A stretch of 64,000 nt of DNA from Malachius bipustulatus. Its lineage: Eukaryota; Arthropoda; Insecta; Coleoptera; Melyridae. The notes beneath the pieces were generated by a model. That model worked only from the letters and a program-made list of their open reading frames with translations. It was not told where the DNA came from and did not search any database. This document shows, piece after piece, positions 31,401 through 40,034 of this stretch (its first letter is position 1; every line of letters begins with the position of its first letter). The stretch covers positions 68,134,186 through 68,198,185 of the forward strand of contig OU342630.1 of the NCBI GenBank assembly GCA_910589415.1. Direction: 5' to 3'. The position numbers and the translations under genes were made by a program.

Positions 31401-33502
31401 ATCATATTGGCTCCTGGGAAAACATTCTATCGATACTAAAAAAAATGTAGGTACTGTTGGGCACTTTCCGTGCTAAGCAGGTTTGTTTCCGGTTTAGACA
31501 GTTGTTGTTGTTTAAGCCGGAAACCTGTATAAGACGGAATTTATTTTCGGTCCCAGGCGTTTCCGGGTTATCCAGGTTTGACTGTAGTTATAATATAAAT
31601 AATAATATTTGTTGTGCTTACTTATTATTGTAAATAACTTTACAAAAAATGTTTATGCTAGTACAAAAAAATTAGAGAAAATTTCACATTTATATTGGTT
31701 GTAAAAATAACTCATTTGTTATGTGTTTTTAAAACTTCCATAAAACTACTCTTAAGTTAGTATGAAACTTCTATTAAAGAACAAACAAAAAAACAAACCC
31801 TAACTTTTCTAATAAAGGAATAATTGTAATTTTTAGGAGTAACTATAAAACATGCAGTGCCCAACTAAAAGAGGTTCAGCAAAAGTTAAGCATCTCAGAA
31901 GAACAGAACGCTAAATTTAAGCAAGTTATAGGAAAGTTGGAGGAAAGTTCCACTAAGCTGGAGAAAGTGGTGCAGAAAAAGGAAGACACCATCAAGAAAC
32001 ATGTTGCCAACATCGATAATCTCAACTTGGTAAGTGATAATAATTATCTTTCAGGTTGGCAGTAGTAAGTAGTGTTTTCTGAAATGGAAAATGACACCTA
32101 CTTTCGGTCTTCATTTAAAAGTAACTAAAGGAAGTCTTATTAATAAACTCCACTGTTCACTTCTGTCTGTAACTCTTAAACTGATTTTACTTTCATTACT
32201 TCCTACTCTGTCTGTAGTGATGTTTGCTAGCTTTCTGATAGCACTCTCCAAATGCTCTTCCCTAATAGCTTCGAAACTACTCTGCCTGACTATTGTGATT
32301 TCCGCTCTTATCTTATACATGTCATGGCAGGTGATTTCTAGAATTCCATTCTTGTACGTCAAATAGTTATGTCACCATCGAGAGACTCAGTTTAAACTCA
32401 AATGTACGAAGAAGAAGGTTCTATAGTTATTGTGAATTCTGGGAATCCTGACCTGATCTGTCGTGCATGTCAACATTGTCAACTGTCTAGAACAGATGTA
32501 AAATATTTATATCATTACAAATTCACAAAGGTAAACAATTCCATTCAGTTCTAAATAAAACCAAAACAATTCAGTGCTAAGTACTATCACTGCTAGCTCA
32601 TCTACGGTTTCAAAGGCCGTTCTGTACAAAGTAAAATTATTTACAGCGATACAGGTGACCCAATATATCGTTGTACAACATTAAAAATGGAAAATGGCGA
32701 TCTTCATTTGTTTATACATTATAGGGACCTATCTCATAAATTAGTTGTTACAAACTTTAACTGTAAAAATCTGCAATATTTAAATTTTGCCTTATTTCTC
32801 TCAATAACCCAAAACGAATAGCCACTCTGACTTCTTCTATAGCCACTTCTGTCTTAATTCCTTCACCCTGTCACTTCTATCTTTCTAACTCTTAGCACCA
32901 AACACAACTTAGCTCTTCTCTGATTGCCTTACTAGATTTATTACTCTGGTAGCATTCCAAACTAGACTCCACTGTTCACTAGTGGACTCTTCTCTCATTA
33001 AATTTTGACATGCCCAGAATTTATGGGAATAGAAGAAGATGAAGAACAACATAACAATAGAATAACTGATTTCCATCATCTCAGTTTAATTTAAATAAAT
33101 TTATTAATTTCTATCCCACAACAATACAATATAAAATAAGTTTTAAATTTATGTGTATAACATTTTGTCTTTTCAATGATTACTTTATTTATATTTATAT
33201 TATTTATTATTTTTTTTTGCTTTTTTGAATCAAATTTTAAATTTGTAGGTGTCACTTTCTAGAATTTCTGCTTAGATTTTCAAATTAGGAGAGATTTGGG
33301 TTCATGTTGTTAAAAGTAGGGTCTAATAATAAATTATTTCTTTTAGCAAATTCGAGACTTACAAGAAAATCTGAAAATTACAAGATCTGAATATGAAAAA
33401 ACAATGAATGAACTTGAAGAAGTGACGACAGAACTACAAACGAAACGTCAAATTTTAGACACAATCACAAAAGTTGCCACAAGTCAACATAAAAGTAAAT
33501 AA
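16467..33502 (+). CDS. CIP2A: CIP2A (p90/KIAA1524) homologue, 11 exons, 808 residues
   Basis: Exons 16467-16610, 17647-17916, 18767-18982, 19064-19318, 22943-23182, 28744-28899, 28971-29200, 29267-29525, 29585-29892, 31837-32029 and 33347-33502 join with GT..AG sites and unbroken phase. Recognised by an armadillo-like N-terminal half with a LVNLCYKNLPAIYTL helix (compare GLLANLCRHNL in human CIP2A) and by TTSDVMELYEYKLASMG near residue 605, which matches the start of the human coiled-coil region (RISDIMDVYEMKLSTL). The remaining 200 residues form a long coiled coil. Human CIP2A (905 residues) stabilises MYC by restraining PP2A and tethers broken mitotic chromosomes with TOPBP1. The insect role is unknown. 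Most of the 17 kb is intron filled with transposons. No disabling change was seen. Confidence 0.85.
16641..17611. mobile_element. Nonautonomous hAT element in CIP2A intron 1
   Basis: Ends CAGGGTTCG and CGAACCCTG are flanked by ATTTAAAT on both sides (16633-16640 and 17612-17619), an 8-bp hAT target duplication. Both subterminal regions are dense in AATCA/TGATT repeats such as TTTGATTTAAATCACGATTT. No transposase frame is present. It lies between coding exons 1 and 2 and does not touch the splice sites. Confidence 0.88.
18010..18340 (+). repeat. Dispersed repeat related to 4390-4855
   Basis: ATCAGGTCTTTGGTCAGGTC near 18062, the following TTTTTTCCCTT, and the CAACGCTGAGAGGATTTCAGCG region near 18317 match the reverse complement of 4440-4760 imperfectly. 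It lies in CIP2A intron 2. Open frames here do not resemble protein. Confidence 0.5.
20000..21250. repeat. Internal tandem repeats of the Mutator-like element
   Basis: A unit of roughly 160-180 bp recurs about five times, at about 20010, 20190, 20795, 20955 and 21140. Each holds GTGCACTCTGGATTTTTGGA, GACTTTTTGCAAAAATTTGC, ACGCACATGTCACACAAGGG and TTGTTAGAGGGGG..GATATAAATCCGCCAGG. The series is interrupted at 20418-20790 by the dispersed repeat shared with the window start. The apparent minus-strand frame at 19967-20356 is just two repeat units read through. Confidence 0.75.
20418..20790 (+). repeat. Dispersed repeat, copy 2 (matches 1-225 and 850-990)
   Basis: GTGACGTCACACTAACCGTC and the following 360 bp match the first 990 bp of the window minus its 620-bp insertion. 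It lies between tandem units of the Mutator-like element, either as a normal internal segment or as a later insertion. No ends of its own are clear. Confidence 0.7.
21540..22790. repeat. Nested inverted repeats
   Basis: The outer arms share AAGTATAACTTGTAAT.CAGATTAGTC..TTGTAA (21590-21620) and its complement (22725-22765), plus CACGGTGTAAGATA (about 21686) against TATCTTACACCGTG (about 22664). The inner arms run from about 21705 (TGTCCCATTAGTGCGGGATT) to about 22176 in complement, giving a second element ending in the GGGTGTCCC style. This implies one element inserted inside another, in CIP2A intron 4. No coding sequence seen. Confidence 0.65.
23541..26417 (-). CDS. LINE ORF2: endonuclease and reverse transcriptase
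   Basis: Intact 958-residue frame from ATG at 26417. The N-terminal 230 residues form an APE-type endonuclease, opening with HVNIRSLKKNFNLLEAFL and containing LIGDFNIDLLD, SCIDNVFV and a final NDHYPIFL with the catalytic His. A linker is followed by the reverse transcriptase with YRPISIISNLAKIFE, AFDTVDHNILLNKL, GVPQGTVLGPLLFVLYIND and the active-site FADDTVLISYD near residue 700. The C terminus has the usual LP..CKMLPNSNHIRKKKFKKW ending. No RNase H or restriction-like nuclease is seen. The protein nicks target DNA and copies the element RNA in place. The frame shows no stops and could be functional. Confidence 0.93.
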   Translation of the reverse strand: MINELFVLNEIEGEVAQKEIIVDTFDALNECIRVKNDTVMHVNIRSLKKNFNLLEAFLERVESKPKVVVCSEAWMLERHEIFSLPGYDIHYNHGDLNIADGVVIYTNENLTVDTEVFAIDKLKILNCKTQLNNNDSLEISAFYRSHDLPKLEFIFNLKEYLILKNNTKNHFLIGDFNIDLLDLDHNCLEFLDVLQTHGFIPGFQTITRPSPEDPNAGSCIDNVFVKTDNLLTKAIKFANLFNDHYPIFLTLDGIKTNNNVKRTSTYIDRKKLIESAKNTNWSDILSMQNPNEATEALIKNIQKCTEQSRTARGTNGKKNKSVPRSKWITKEIITLCIKKEKLYKEWKTEPNNLELKNIYTNFVKSVNKKINEAKSNFEKQEITKRLREPKKLWDMIKFKIGKPKKNKTLIRYLLDENQQKVEEPILIANKMNKYFCDVGSRLADEIRQPTDSHIPEIPNNPKTMFLKPTCIAEISRIIKKLKPKYGGIDSIHAITLKNLISFIAAPLDHIVNTCMSTTVWPSCLKIAQITPVHKSNSKHSASNYRPISIISNLAKIFEMIIYDRLLDFISSCKIISKRQFGFLKNIGTKNALEFLVNTLYTKIDNGCPIAATFLDLAKAFDTVDHNILLNKLFQYGIRGKVHKLLASYLDKRLQCTKINDVTSEFCFVKTGVPQGTVLGPLLFVLYINDLLNLVPNSIIISFADDTVLISYDSNWLLVQEKMNHNLKTVAEWLAKNKLSLNIEKTSTMTFGSYCNSVPEQFDIYIEQKYVKRVEQCKYLGIYLDYRLNWNDQIQYIRNKTKYLTFLFYKMSQIMKIETLKMLYYAFFHNLATYGIIAWGGAYNNNLQLLQSFQNKLLKMVFKGHSEIHNCPLNIRQSFAFESLMFHYQRLTTLYQESNSITRNKSLIIPTRHKSITTKSSYIKAITLFNSLPLECKMLPNSNHIRKKKFKKWISENVQ
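26466..27428 (-). CDS. LINE ORF1: gag-like protein with CCHC knuckles
   Basis: 320 residues from the ATG at 27428. In-frame codons upstream lack an ATG and are stopped. The first 40 residues are a strongly charged coiled coil (LEEMNSELKKQNEELKENC). A central region with KILNINNNMSKEELEEDI resembles the RRM-like part of Jockey/I-type ORF1 proteins. Near residue 230 there are CGKCGRFGHNTKKC and CIKCAGDHSVYNC, two zinc knuckles followed by a third Cys/His cluster (CHHC). Such proteins bind element RNA and act as chaperones. The gene ends 48 bp before ORF2, consistent with translation from one dicistronic RNA. Confidence 0.88.
   Translation of the reverse strand: MNDLEEMNSELKKQNEELKENCKFLRKIIENEKIGASPTFASAVSSRSSQTLKPKLHVPKIIITPKDTNSKTDIFGKVTKQIQNLNNVKVKNVFSSKKNGSVSVCCIDKLDVEAVEKTLSKSLSEECAVKIQSLKNPTLKILNINNNMSKEELEEDINNRNFSDFEGSCKVVHTFRIKDSQCAIISLPATLYKFIRNNNNYVYIGHQRCFALDDLNITLCGKCGRFGHNTKKCQNEEKCIKCAGDHSVYNCKQDLNQCHHCLFYNTKYKKNRSADHMAFEASKCESIRAKINYVIDNTDYPVLPVTPTSIYYQRKLPSTT
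27471..27540. repeat. Two consecutive short palindromes at the LINE 5' border
   Basis: GTAATCAATAATAATTATTGATTAC at 27471-27496 and CTTCTTCACTAACAATTATTGTTAGTGAAGAAG at about 27503-27536 are each near-perfect hairpins (only part of the longer one need be considered). They lie between the ORF1 start and unrelated intron sequence, so they may mark the insertion junction or belong to the LINE 5' UTR. Confidence 0.6.
27541..28382. other. CIP2A intron 5 spacer, no gene seen
   Basis: AT-rich intronic sequence with a short poly-C run near 27583 and no frame of protein-like composition. No terminal repeats recognised. Confidence 0.45.
28383..28529. mobile_element. Perfect foldback MITE (147 bp)
   Basis: GCCCGTATTCACAAACGATA is mirrored by TATCGTTTGTGAATACGGGC, with arms of about 48 bp running inward through TTTCCTAAATAATTACGTAA. 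A degraded relative of about 80 bp is at 58156-58234. No coding sequence. The target duplication is unclear. It lies in CIP2A intron 5, about 215 bp before exon 6. Confidence 0.85.
29994..31584. mobile_element. Tigger/pogo-like element, copy 2, split by another insertion
   Basis: Ends CAGTGAAACCTGGATAAG and CCAGGTTTGACTG are flanked by TA (29992-29993, 31585-31586). The element is the inverted relative of 2343-3105 but is interrupted at about 30269-31090 by a different TIR element. It contains no transposase. It lies in CIP2A intron 9, between the two exons that encode the coiled coil. Confidence 0.82.
30269..31090. mobile_element. TIR element nested in the Tigger-like copy (about 822 bp)
   Basis: ATTTTTTATTTAGATGGA at the left and TCCATCTAAATAAAAAAT at the right are exact inverted repeats, and the surrounding sequence continues the Tigger-like element on either side. 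The first 45 bp (TTTAGATGGATTCCACCAAG.CAAAATTCT.GGGGAACG) recur at 62867-62915. The minus-strand frame at 30709-31014 has no recognisable domain. A target duplication is not clear. Confidence 0.75.
32090..32500. repeat. Possible dispersed repeat shared with 45300-45700
   Basis: CTCCACTGTTCACTTCTGTCTGTAACTCTTAA and TGTCAACTGTCTAGAACA near 32140 and 32477 resemble TCTACTGTTCACTTACTACT and TGTCAACTGTCTAGAACA near 45450 and 45655. The minus frame at 32362-32111 (83 codons, charged, helical) could be a remnant of an element protein, but no family is recognised. It lies in CIP2A intron 10. Confidence 0.4.
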
Positions 33503-33634
33503 AATAGAAACAAGGTGCAAATGCTTAAGGACTTCAGGTATAATTTCGATAAATAAAAGAAAAAAGTAATTATGTACTGATATTATTGTACAAAGAATTT
33601 TTTAAGTATTATACATAGTAATTATCATTATTTT

Positions 33635-33640
33635 AATAAA
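33635..33640 (+). terminator. Poly(A) signal of CIP2A
   Basis: AATAAA 133 bp after the stop codon. An alternative AATAAA is at 33552. The convergent INPP5E gene has its own signal (TTTATT on the plus strand) at 33857-33862, so the two transcripts end about 200 bp apart. Confidence 0.5.
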
Positions 33641-33938
33641 CTTTTTATCTTAATTATAAAGTTTTTTTTTGTCTAAACTTCAACCAAAACTCACTATTCA
33701 TCCAAAAGGTTAGAAATAACTGAAAAGGCCTAAAAGCAAAAAGTATCATTGTATCAAAGTGTTATTTATATTGAGGTGTAAAGGTAGCTAGTTTACTGTA
33801 ATATTAATAAATAGGAATATTATTGTTACTTATTACTTTTAACTGGAAAGACATAATTTATTTTATCTAATAATATATAATAATAATACAATGTATAAGC
33901 AATACAGTATAATAATATAAATCACAATATTACAAAAA

Positions 33939-35386
33939 TCACTGCAAGGAACAAACAGAAGTTGTTCCTGAATTTTCTATTATTCTGTTCGTTCTTCTTT
34001 TCAGCCCTTCCAAGTACACATCTCTTTTGAACAAACCAGCAGCAAGAGGGATAGAATCCAACCCCGGACGCAATTGCACTTTAAAAACACCCCAAACAGG
34101 TTTATGATCAGATGTCAGCACTGTCGGAACCGAATCATAGATCACACACTCGATCCCAGGGAGATCTCTATCCGAGTTAGATCTTTTCATCGATTGCTTG
34201 TACAGAATTCTGTCAGTATATGCAGGTGTTCTTTGTTTGGAAGACGAGTCAAAATTCTGACTTCCCGGATCATATTTATAGGTCGGAGCGAACAATATTT
34301 TACTCTCTTTGAACCTTGAAAGGATTAGATTATTTTTAATAGCATAATTCAATTGATCTGTTGATAATAAATCGTTTTCCTTGCCGATTACTAAGGGGTA
34401 CGTATTCTTTGAGTATATTTCTAAAATTTTGCTTCGATTCTCTGTGAGTCGAAAGTTCAGATCTCCGAGCCAAAAGGTGTAATCGAAATTTTCTGTTACA
34501 TCTTTAGTCCGATGTCTGCACGGTAAGATTTTAGGCAGTTCGATAGAGTTTGTGATTCTTCCGATATCGTTTATTCGTTCGCTGAATTTTTCTTCATGTG
34601 CAGTCAAGTGTGAAGTTATGAAAAGGAAGGATGTTCCAAATAACATGAAACAACATGCAAGAGCTCCTTTTGTGCGAAACGAAGACCCCGGTCGGAGGGA
34701 GTAAGTAGCTTCTTCGACTATTGAAACGTACCAAATAAGATCCCTATGGAGGAATATCGACATGTGAAGAGTTCCGAACGAAGCTGAATGGAACAACAAG
34801 TGGGTGGGTCCAAGGGTTTCCTGTAAATTTACTTCCCATTCAAATCTTTCCGGGTGCGACTCCTGAGTTCCAAAAACTAGTATCTCTGGAACTGTTTTCA
34901 TTTTCATTGGTAGAACAAAATCGTTCATATCTTTAGGCGGGGGTCGACCATTCATATTCCAAGTGCTAATAAATATTTTTATTGTTTTATCGGAGAAAAG
35001 GCGCTGTAATTCTTTCGGGCCTAGTAACGCATTTGCGCCGATTCGTCCTTGCAGGAAATTTCTCTGTCGGGCTGTGTCAGTCGTTACAGTTCGCAGTTCT
35101 TTATGTGTTTCAAGAATGTTGTTGTCTGATTTCGCTTTATCTAGATTCCCAATGAAATGATTGGAACGCAATAAATTGGTTTCTGATTGACTTATTTTGG
35201 GAGTGTTTATCGATTTTTTGCTCTCCCCAATTTTAATTTTATAGAAATCTTCTGCAGCGGTCTCGGCGTGATATTTTGGAGCGCTGTGTGACCTGTGATC
35301 GAACAAATTGGTTGTCAGTAATTTGGAAGAACTTTTGTTTGCCACAAGTTTTTGGCTGTTTTCATCAACCATTTTTTGGAGTTCTT
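33939..35386 (-). CDS. INPP5E: Inositol polyphosphate 5-phosphatase E (INPP5E), 3' coding exon
   Basis: One large exon of 481 codons starting at a splice acceptor (TTTTATTGCAG before 35386). The in-frame ATG at 35372 is preceded by open ELQK codons, so the true start is in an upstream exon I did not find. Numbering from that Met, the phosphatase domain begins at 135 with STWNMNGRPPP and has ILVFGTQES (165), SHLTAHEEKF (254), the magnesium motif FWLGDLNFRL (300-309), PAYTDRIL (383) and TSDHKPV (420). After the domain come FKRDVYLEGLKRR (448), resembling the human ciliary targeting motif FDRELYL, and a C-terminal CaaX box CSLQ for prenylation. The enzyme removes the 5-phosphate from PI(4,5)P2 and PI(3,4,5)P3 in the ciliary membrane. 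All catalytic motifs are intact. Confidence 0.92.
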
Positions 35387-36540
35387 CTGCAATAAAACAG
35401 TTTTGTAAACTATTACTGTAAATTATATCATATCAAAATAATTATTTGAAGAAATGTATCTTGAAAGTATGGTCTATCGTTCGTTAGGTAGGTATATCTT
35501 AAAACAATGCTGTCATGTTTCTTTATGTAATTATTACGATCGTCGACTTTATAAACCTCAAGCTGACTGCTACCAAGAAAACTACTAAATAATAATATGA
35601 CTATGATAATAAGATGACTATGTTCAGTTCAATAGAGTATTTTCAGTGGATTTGGGATCAAATTATAAATAAGGTAGGTACCTAAACTCAGAGGCGGCTC
35701 ACCAATGAAAGTGAGCAATTATTGCACTTCCTGAATGTTTAAACAAGTCAAATGAAAATGAAACCAAAGCTAGTGTGAAAAGTTTTGTTCTTGTAAAAAG
35801 TCTTACTGTAAGTACCTATATTTATGTATAATGCCTCTGAACATTTTGCTTTAAAAATAAAGCAGTAAAAAGGTATAAGAAAATATTATAAGAAAATATT
35901 TAAAATCAACTTCTTGGATGACTTTTTACTTTTACTATCTATCTTATGAGTACCTATGACTATGTATTCAACTCATACCAGAAGCTGACTCCAATAAGGA
36001 TTCTCTTATATAATTTTACCACAATATGGATGATTACTTTGATGAATTATTGATGGATTAGGTTTAAAAGGTTTACAAATCAAAATATTTTAAACTATAT
36101 AGCCTTCTATCACGAGAAGAAAGGGATTTTACAGTTTTTCTAAAAATGTCAACAGCAATACATATACAGGGCGATCAGAATCTCGCCCATTCGGAGCATG
36201 CTGTGATAAACTTCACTTTTTAAAAATAGTAAATTTTCTGACCGCTGTACTGTATGTTCTTTTTTTACAAAGATATGACACTTTTTGTAAAAATAAAAGT
36301 GGCAACCCTGCTTTGAACATGTGAATAAGTTCGGGTTAGATATAATCTTTTTTTTTTCATTTCCATGACAATGACGGCATTTCAATATTTTATATTCTGA
36401 GTTGAGTCTGGCCGGTTGCCAAACTTATCCATCTGAGGTAGGTATGTTATTTATCAATTTTAAATATTTCTAATTTCTCTGTATAGAGAGGTTTTGTGGA
36501 AAAAAACTTGAATCATGTAGTATTTCATTGATCCAGAGAG
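35387..36540. other. Upstream intron of INPP5E, no exon found
   Basis: The reading frame at the INPP5E acceptor requires an upstream exon ending in phase 1 on the minus strand. I found no convincing short exon here. An ACAGGGCGATCAGAATCTCGCC motif near 36167 resembles the end of a foldback repeat. The small minus frame at 36385-36149 is low complexity and not protein-like. Confidence 0.4.
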
Positions 36541-37641
36541 TATACAGGGTCAACCTTTATGGGAGCTGATACCATTTATATAGGCTAAACTGTCAGTTCG
36601 ACAGTTTCCATTTTTTGTGTATCTGTGTTTTAGGAAAAACTCAACATTTTAAAAATATTTTCAGTAAGTACAACCACTTCCGGTTATACCGGAAGTGGAC
36701 ACGAACTTCGGTATTTTAAATGACACGGTGCGATTTTTTTTATGGATTCATGTTCCTCATCAAAAATTAAGTGCTTTAGTAAAACAACAAAATATCGATC
36801 TTCAATTCTATTTGAGTTATTTGGAATTTTATGAATTTTTTGACACTTTCAGAGTCTCACTAAAACCGTGTTATCTACGAAACTGTATGACATTAATTGA
36901 TGAAATAAATTTTAGTTCACTAAAAAATTAACAGGTTATCACACAAAATTCGAGAAATCAAAAGAAACGCACAAAAAGTGATTGAAAATGACTTTTGAAA
37001 TTTCGAATTTTACAATTAAAAAATAATCATTTTTTCAAATAGCACCCTGTATATTTTTTTATTTCATTAGATTAGCAAAAAAAACTAAACAAAATCAATG
37101 TGCATGATAAGAAATTGATATTTTTTCATTTTTCAAATAATGCTATTTGAAAAAATATATTTTTTTTATATTGTAAAATTCGAAATTTCAAAAGTCATTT
37201 TCAATCACGTTTTGCGCGTTTCTTCTGATTTCTCGAATTTTGTGTAATAACTTGTTAATTTTTTAGTGAACTAAAATTTATTTCATCAATTTATGTCATA
37301 AAGTTTCGTAGATAACACGGTTTTAGTGAGACTCTGAAACTGTCAAAAAATTCATAAAAATCCAAATAACTCAAAAACAATTGAAGATCGATATTATGTT
37401 GTTGCACTAAAGTCACTTAATTTTTGATGAGGAACATGAATCCATAAAAAAATCGCACCGTGTCATTTGAAATAACGAAGTTCGTGTCTACTTCCGGTAT
37501 AACCGGAAGTGATGTTGTACTGAAAATATTTTTAAAATGTTGAGTTTTTTCTAAAACACAGATACACAAAAAATGGAAACTGCCAAACTGACAGTTTAGC
37601 CTATATAAATGGTATCAGCTCCCAAAGGTTGACCCTGTATA
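36541..37641. mobile_element. Giant palindrome, 1.1-kb foldback element
   Basis: TATACAGGGTCAACCTTTAT at the left is mirrored by the complement at the right, and almost the whole 1101 bp folds back: ACTTCCGG..ACCGGAAGT, CACGGTGCGATTTTTT and TTTTTGATGAGGAACATGAA all recur inverted. Arms of about 540 bp differ by scattered substitutions. The plus frame at 36695-36931 lies inside one arm and its mirror is not open, so it is probably not a gene. Confidence 0.88.
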
Positions 37642-37689
37642 GTAGACTGAATTATTCACTTATTATTTTTATCGTGGTACATAATTAAT

Positions 37690-38140
37690 AGTTATTTATG
37701 TATCAAGGGAGTTATGAGGATGTTAATTACAGAGGGCAACATATTGCAATCCCGAGGGACGTTAGTCCTGAGGGATTATTAAGTTGCCCGAGGTTATTAA
37801 CATCTAATAACTCCCGTGATACATAATCTATTTTATTTTATACTAAATGAAATATAAAAACGAAATCTGTTGGTTTTTAAAATTAAACAAATGTTTTTAA
37901 TAATTAAGTAACCATGATTATTGATTACCATGGATATATCAACTGAAAAGTTTGTAGAAAATGACATATGAAATCCAAATATGCAACCAACAATGCAATA
38001 ACAAAAGCAACATCCAATGGTTACCAGAATTAAACCAATATAGTAATATTAGAATTAGAGGGAGTTATGGATTCATAACAGTCCCAAGGGAGTTATGAGT
38101 ATGTTTATAGTTACGGTAACCAAGTGTTTATCTAGTTATA
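37690..38140. repeat. Degraded inverted repeat with GGGAGTTATGAG blocks
   Basis: TGTATCAAGGGAGTTATGAG near 37698 is mirrored by AATAACTCCCGTGATACATA near 37806, and GGGAGTTATG recurs near 38062 and 38090. The pattern looks like a small foldback with a partial tandem copy. No coding sequence. Confidence 0.5.
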
Positions 38141-38250
38141 ATGTATTAGTATGAAATAAAATAATTAGATTATAAACTTGGATGAGGGGAACTCTGCAAC
38201 TCGAAAACTAACCATCGGATTCATTTTTTTTTTTTTTTTGTAGATTATAC

Positions 38251-38590
38251 TTACAGTTTTTGGTTTTCCTCTTTTGTCAATTGCTTTTCCTTATTTGTCA
38301 AATGATTTTCTCATTTTTCTATCTATCAACGATTGTAGTCATTGATTTATCAATCAATTTCCTTTTATGTCAAATCAGTTTCACTTTATGTCAATTGCTT
38401 TTCCCATCTACGTATAGTGACATTATAATAAACATTGGAAAAGCATTTGATATAAAAGGAATCTCATTTGACAAAAGAGGAATTTCAATTGAAAAATCAC
38501 GGACTGACGTTTAATAAATGGGAAACTCATTTGACAAATAAGGAAAAGCAATAATTGACAAAAGAGGAAAACCAATAGAAAAAGACTGTA
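38251..38590. mobile_element. Foldback element of about 340 bp
   Basis: ACAGTTTTTGGTTTTCCTCT..TTGTCAATTGCTTTTCCTTA on the left is mirrored by TAAGGAAAAGCAATAATTGA..AGAGGAAAACCAATAGAAAA on the right. The interior repeats TTTTTGTCAAATGA-like blocks in both orientations. The frame at 38260-38514 reflects these repeats and is not a gene. Confidence 0.7.
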
Positions 38591-38639
38591 ATTTTAATGG
38601 GCTCTCTAACACCCTGTATTCGGAGTGCGCGAGTTTCTT

Positions 38640-40030
38640 ATCATTCTTAATTTTACCTACTGAGTGACATTAAGTAAATAATAATTAATTATGAATATGT
38701 TAATATGTATTAATTAATACTTACCAACTATTTAGTAGTTTTTATATGCTTTTTATTACTTAATACTTATACTATATACTTTAATTATTGCTGAATATTC
38801 AACATTATTATTAATCACAATCCTTTGGGTTTCTAAGATTAATTGCAGACACACTTTGTTTTGATTGTAAAATAATCTCCCAGGTAACAAACCCTACATG
38901 TACAAAATAATCATTAATATGCAAATTTACTGAACTTAATTTTACTCCTCAAATAAAATAAATACCTTTAACAACGGTTATAAATTTCCTCGAGAATGTT
39001 GGTTGATATTTTATAGTAGGTATATTTTATTTAAAGTTCAACAATTTGTTTTTAAACTTCGAAAATTCAAATCACCGTCCATCATCTTACACATGACAGT
39101 AGTGACAGTCTCCCCACTTAACTCCACGGCCGCATGCGCATTATGAGTTTTCAGGTCTGGTGGTTTTTGTCAATGTCTGATGGTCACGCAATCTAATTAG
39201 GTCACGCACGACGTGGAGATGAGTTACGGTCGTTACGACAAATTGCCACAATAATACGCAGTAATGTGATATGCCCAGTGATGTGATATGCCCAGTGATG
39301 ATGTCCACTTGTGCCAGGCGGTGGTTTCAGTTTCACCGGCGGCCGCCGTGCGCGGCGCTACTGTTCTTTCTAGTCTTAAATTCAAATATTTTTTATGTTA
39401 GTTTTCAAACATCATGGTTTAAATGTTCGGAGAACATATGAAAACGGTGATTCTGCTCTATTAATTAAACTAACAGTCGACACGACTTATTATTAGTTCT
39501 TTTTCTTCGCACTTCGTAGACACGACACGTAAATGCAGACTGGTTTGTCTTCGTCTCGGTAAATGTGAATTCTCATCAACAAGCCCACAAATATTATTGA
39601 AGTTGTGTATTAGTCGTGAATTGCAGATAAAGTGTAGTTTTTCGCAAATAAATTTGTCGTACTGAAACCTGAATTTGTGTGTTCTTTATTGTTACTATGG
39701 GTATAATAAGTTTAACCACAAACATAGTCAGCAAATGCTGTGCTTGTAGTGAGACAAATACAAAAAAAAATTGAGAAGAAAAGACCCTTCGACTTCGACC
39801 TTTATTTGTCCTAGTATAAGCACAGAGGTATAAGGTAAGGTGGCGAAGAAAGTATAGGTACAGCAATGAGGAAAAATATTAATAAAATACATTGATTTCC
39901 AGTTTGTTGTTTTTATTTATTAATAATTTTACCGGAATCACAATTTTTACAAATAATTCTTAAATTATTACAAATAACATGATCAACCAAATAATAAAAA
40001 AATTGCTGTAAAATTTTACCAAATTTTACA
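38640..40030. other. Intergenic, possible promoter region of INPP5E
   Basis: A locally GC-richer segment near 39100-39360 (GGCCGCATGCGCATTATGAG, CACCGGCGGCCGCCGTGCGC) stands out from the AT-rich surroundings and lies upstream of the minus-strand INPP5E gene. It could hold its 5' exon and promoter. A minus-strand donor-like site occurs near 39088, but the frame before it closes quickly. No product can be assigned. Confidence 0.35.
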
Positions 40031-40034
40031 GGGT

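Noticed and set aside
32111..32362. 83-codon minus-strand frame, charged and helical
   Set aside because: It could be a fragment of an element protein, but it matches no family I recognise and lies in an intron. It is kept only as part of a possible repeat.
36695..36931. 78-codon frame in the 1.1-kb palindrome
   Set aside because: The mirror arm does not keep the frame open and the composition is Phe-rich low complexity.
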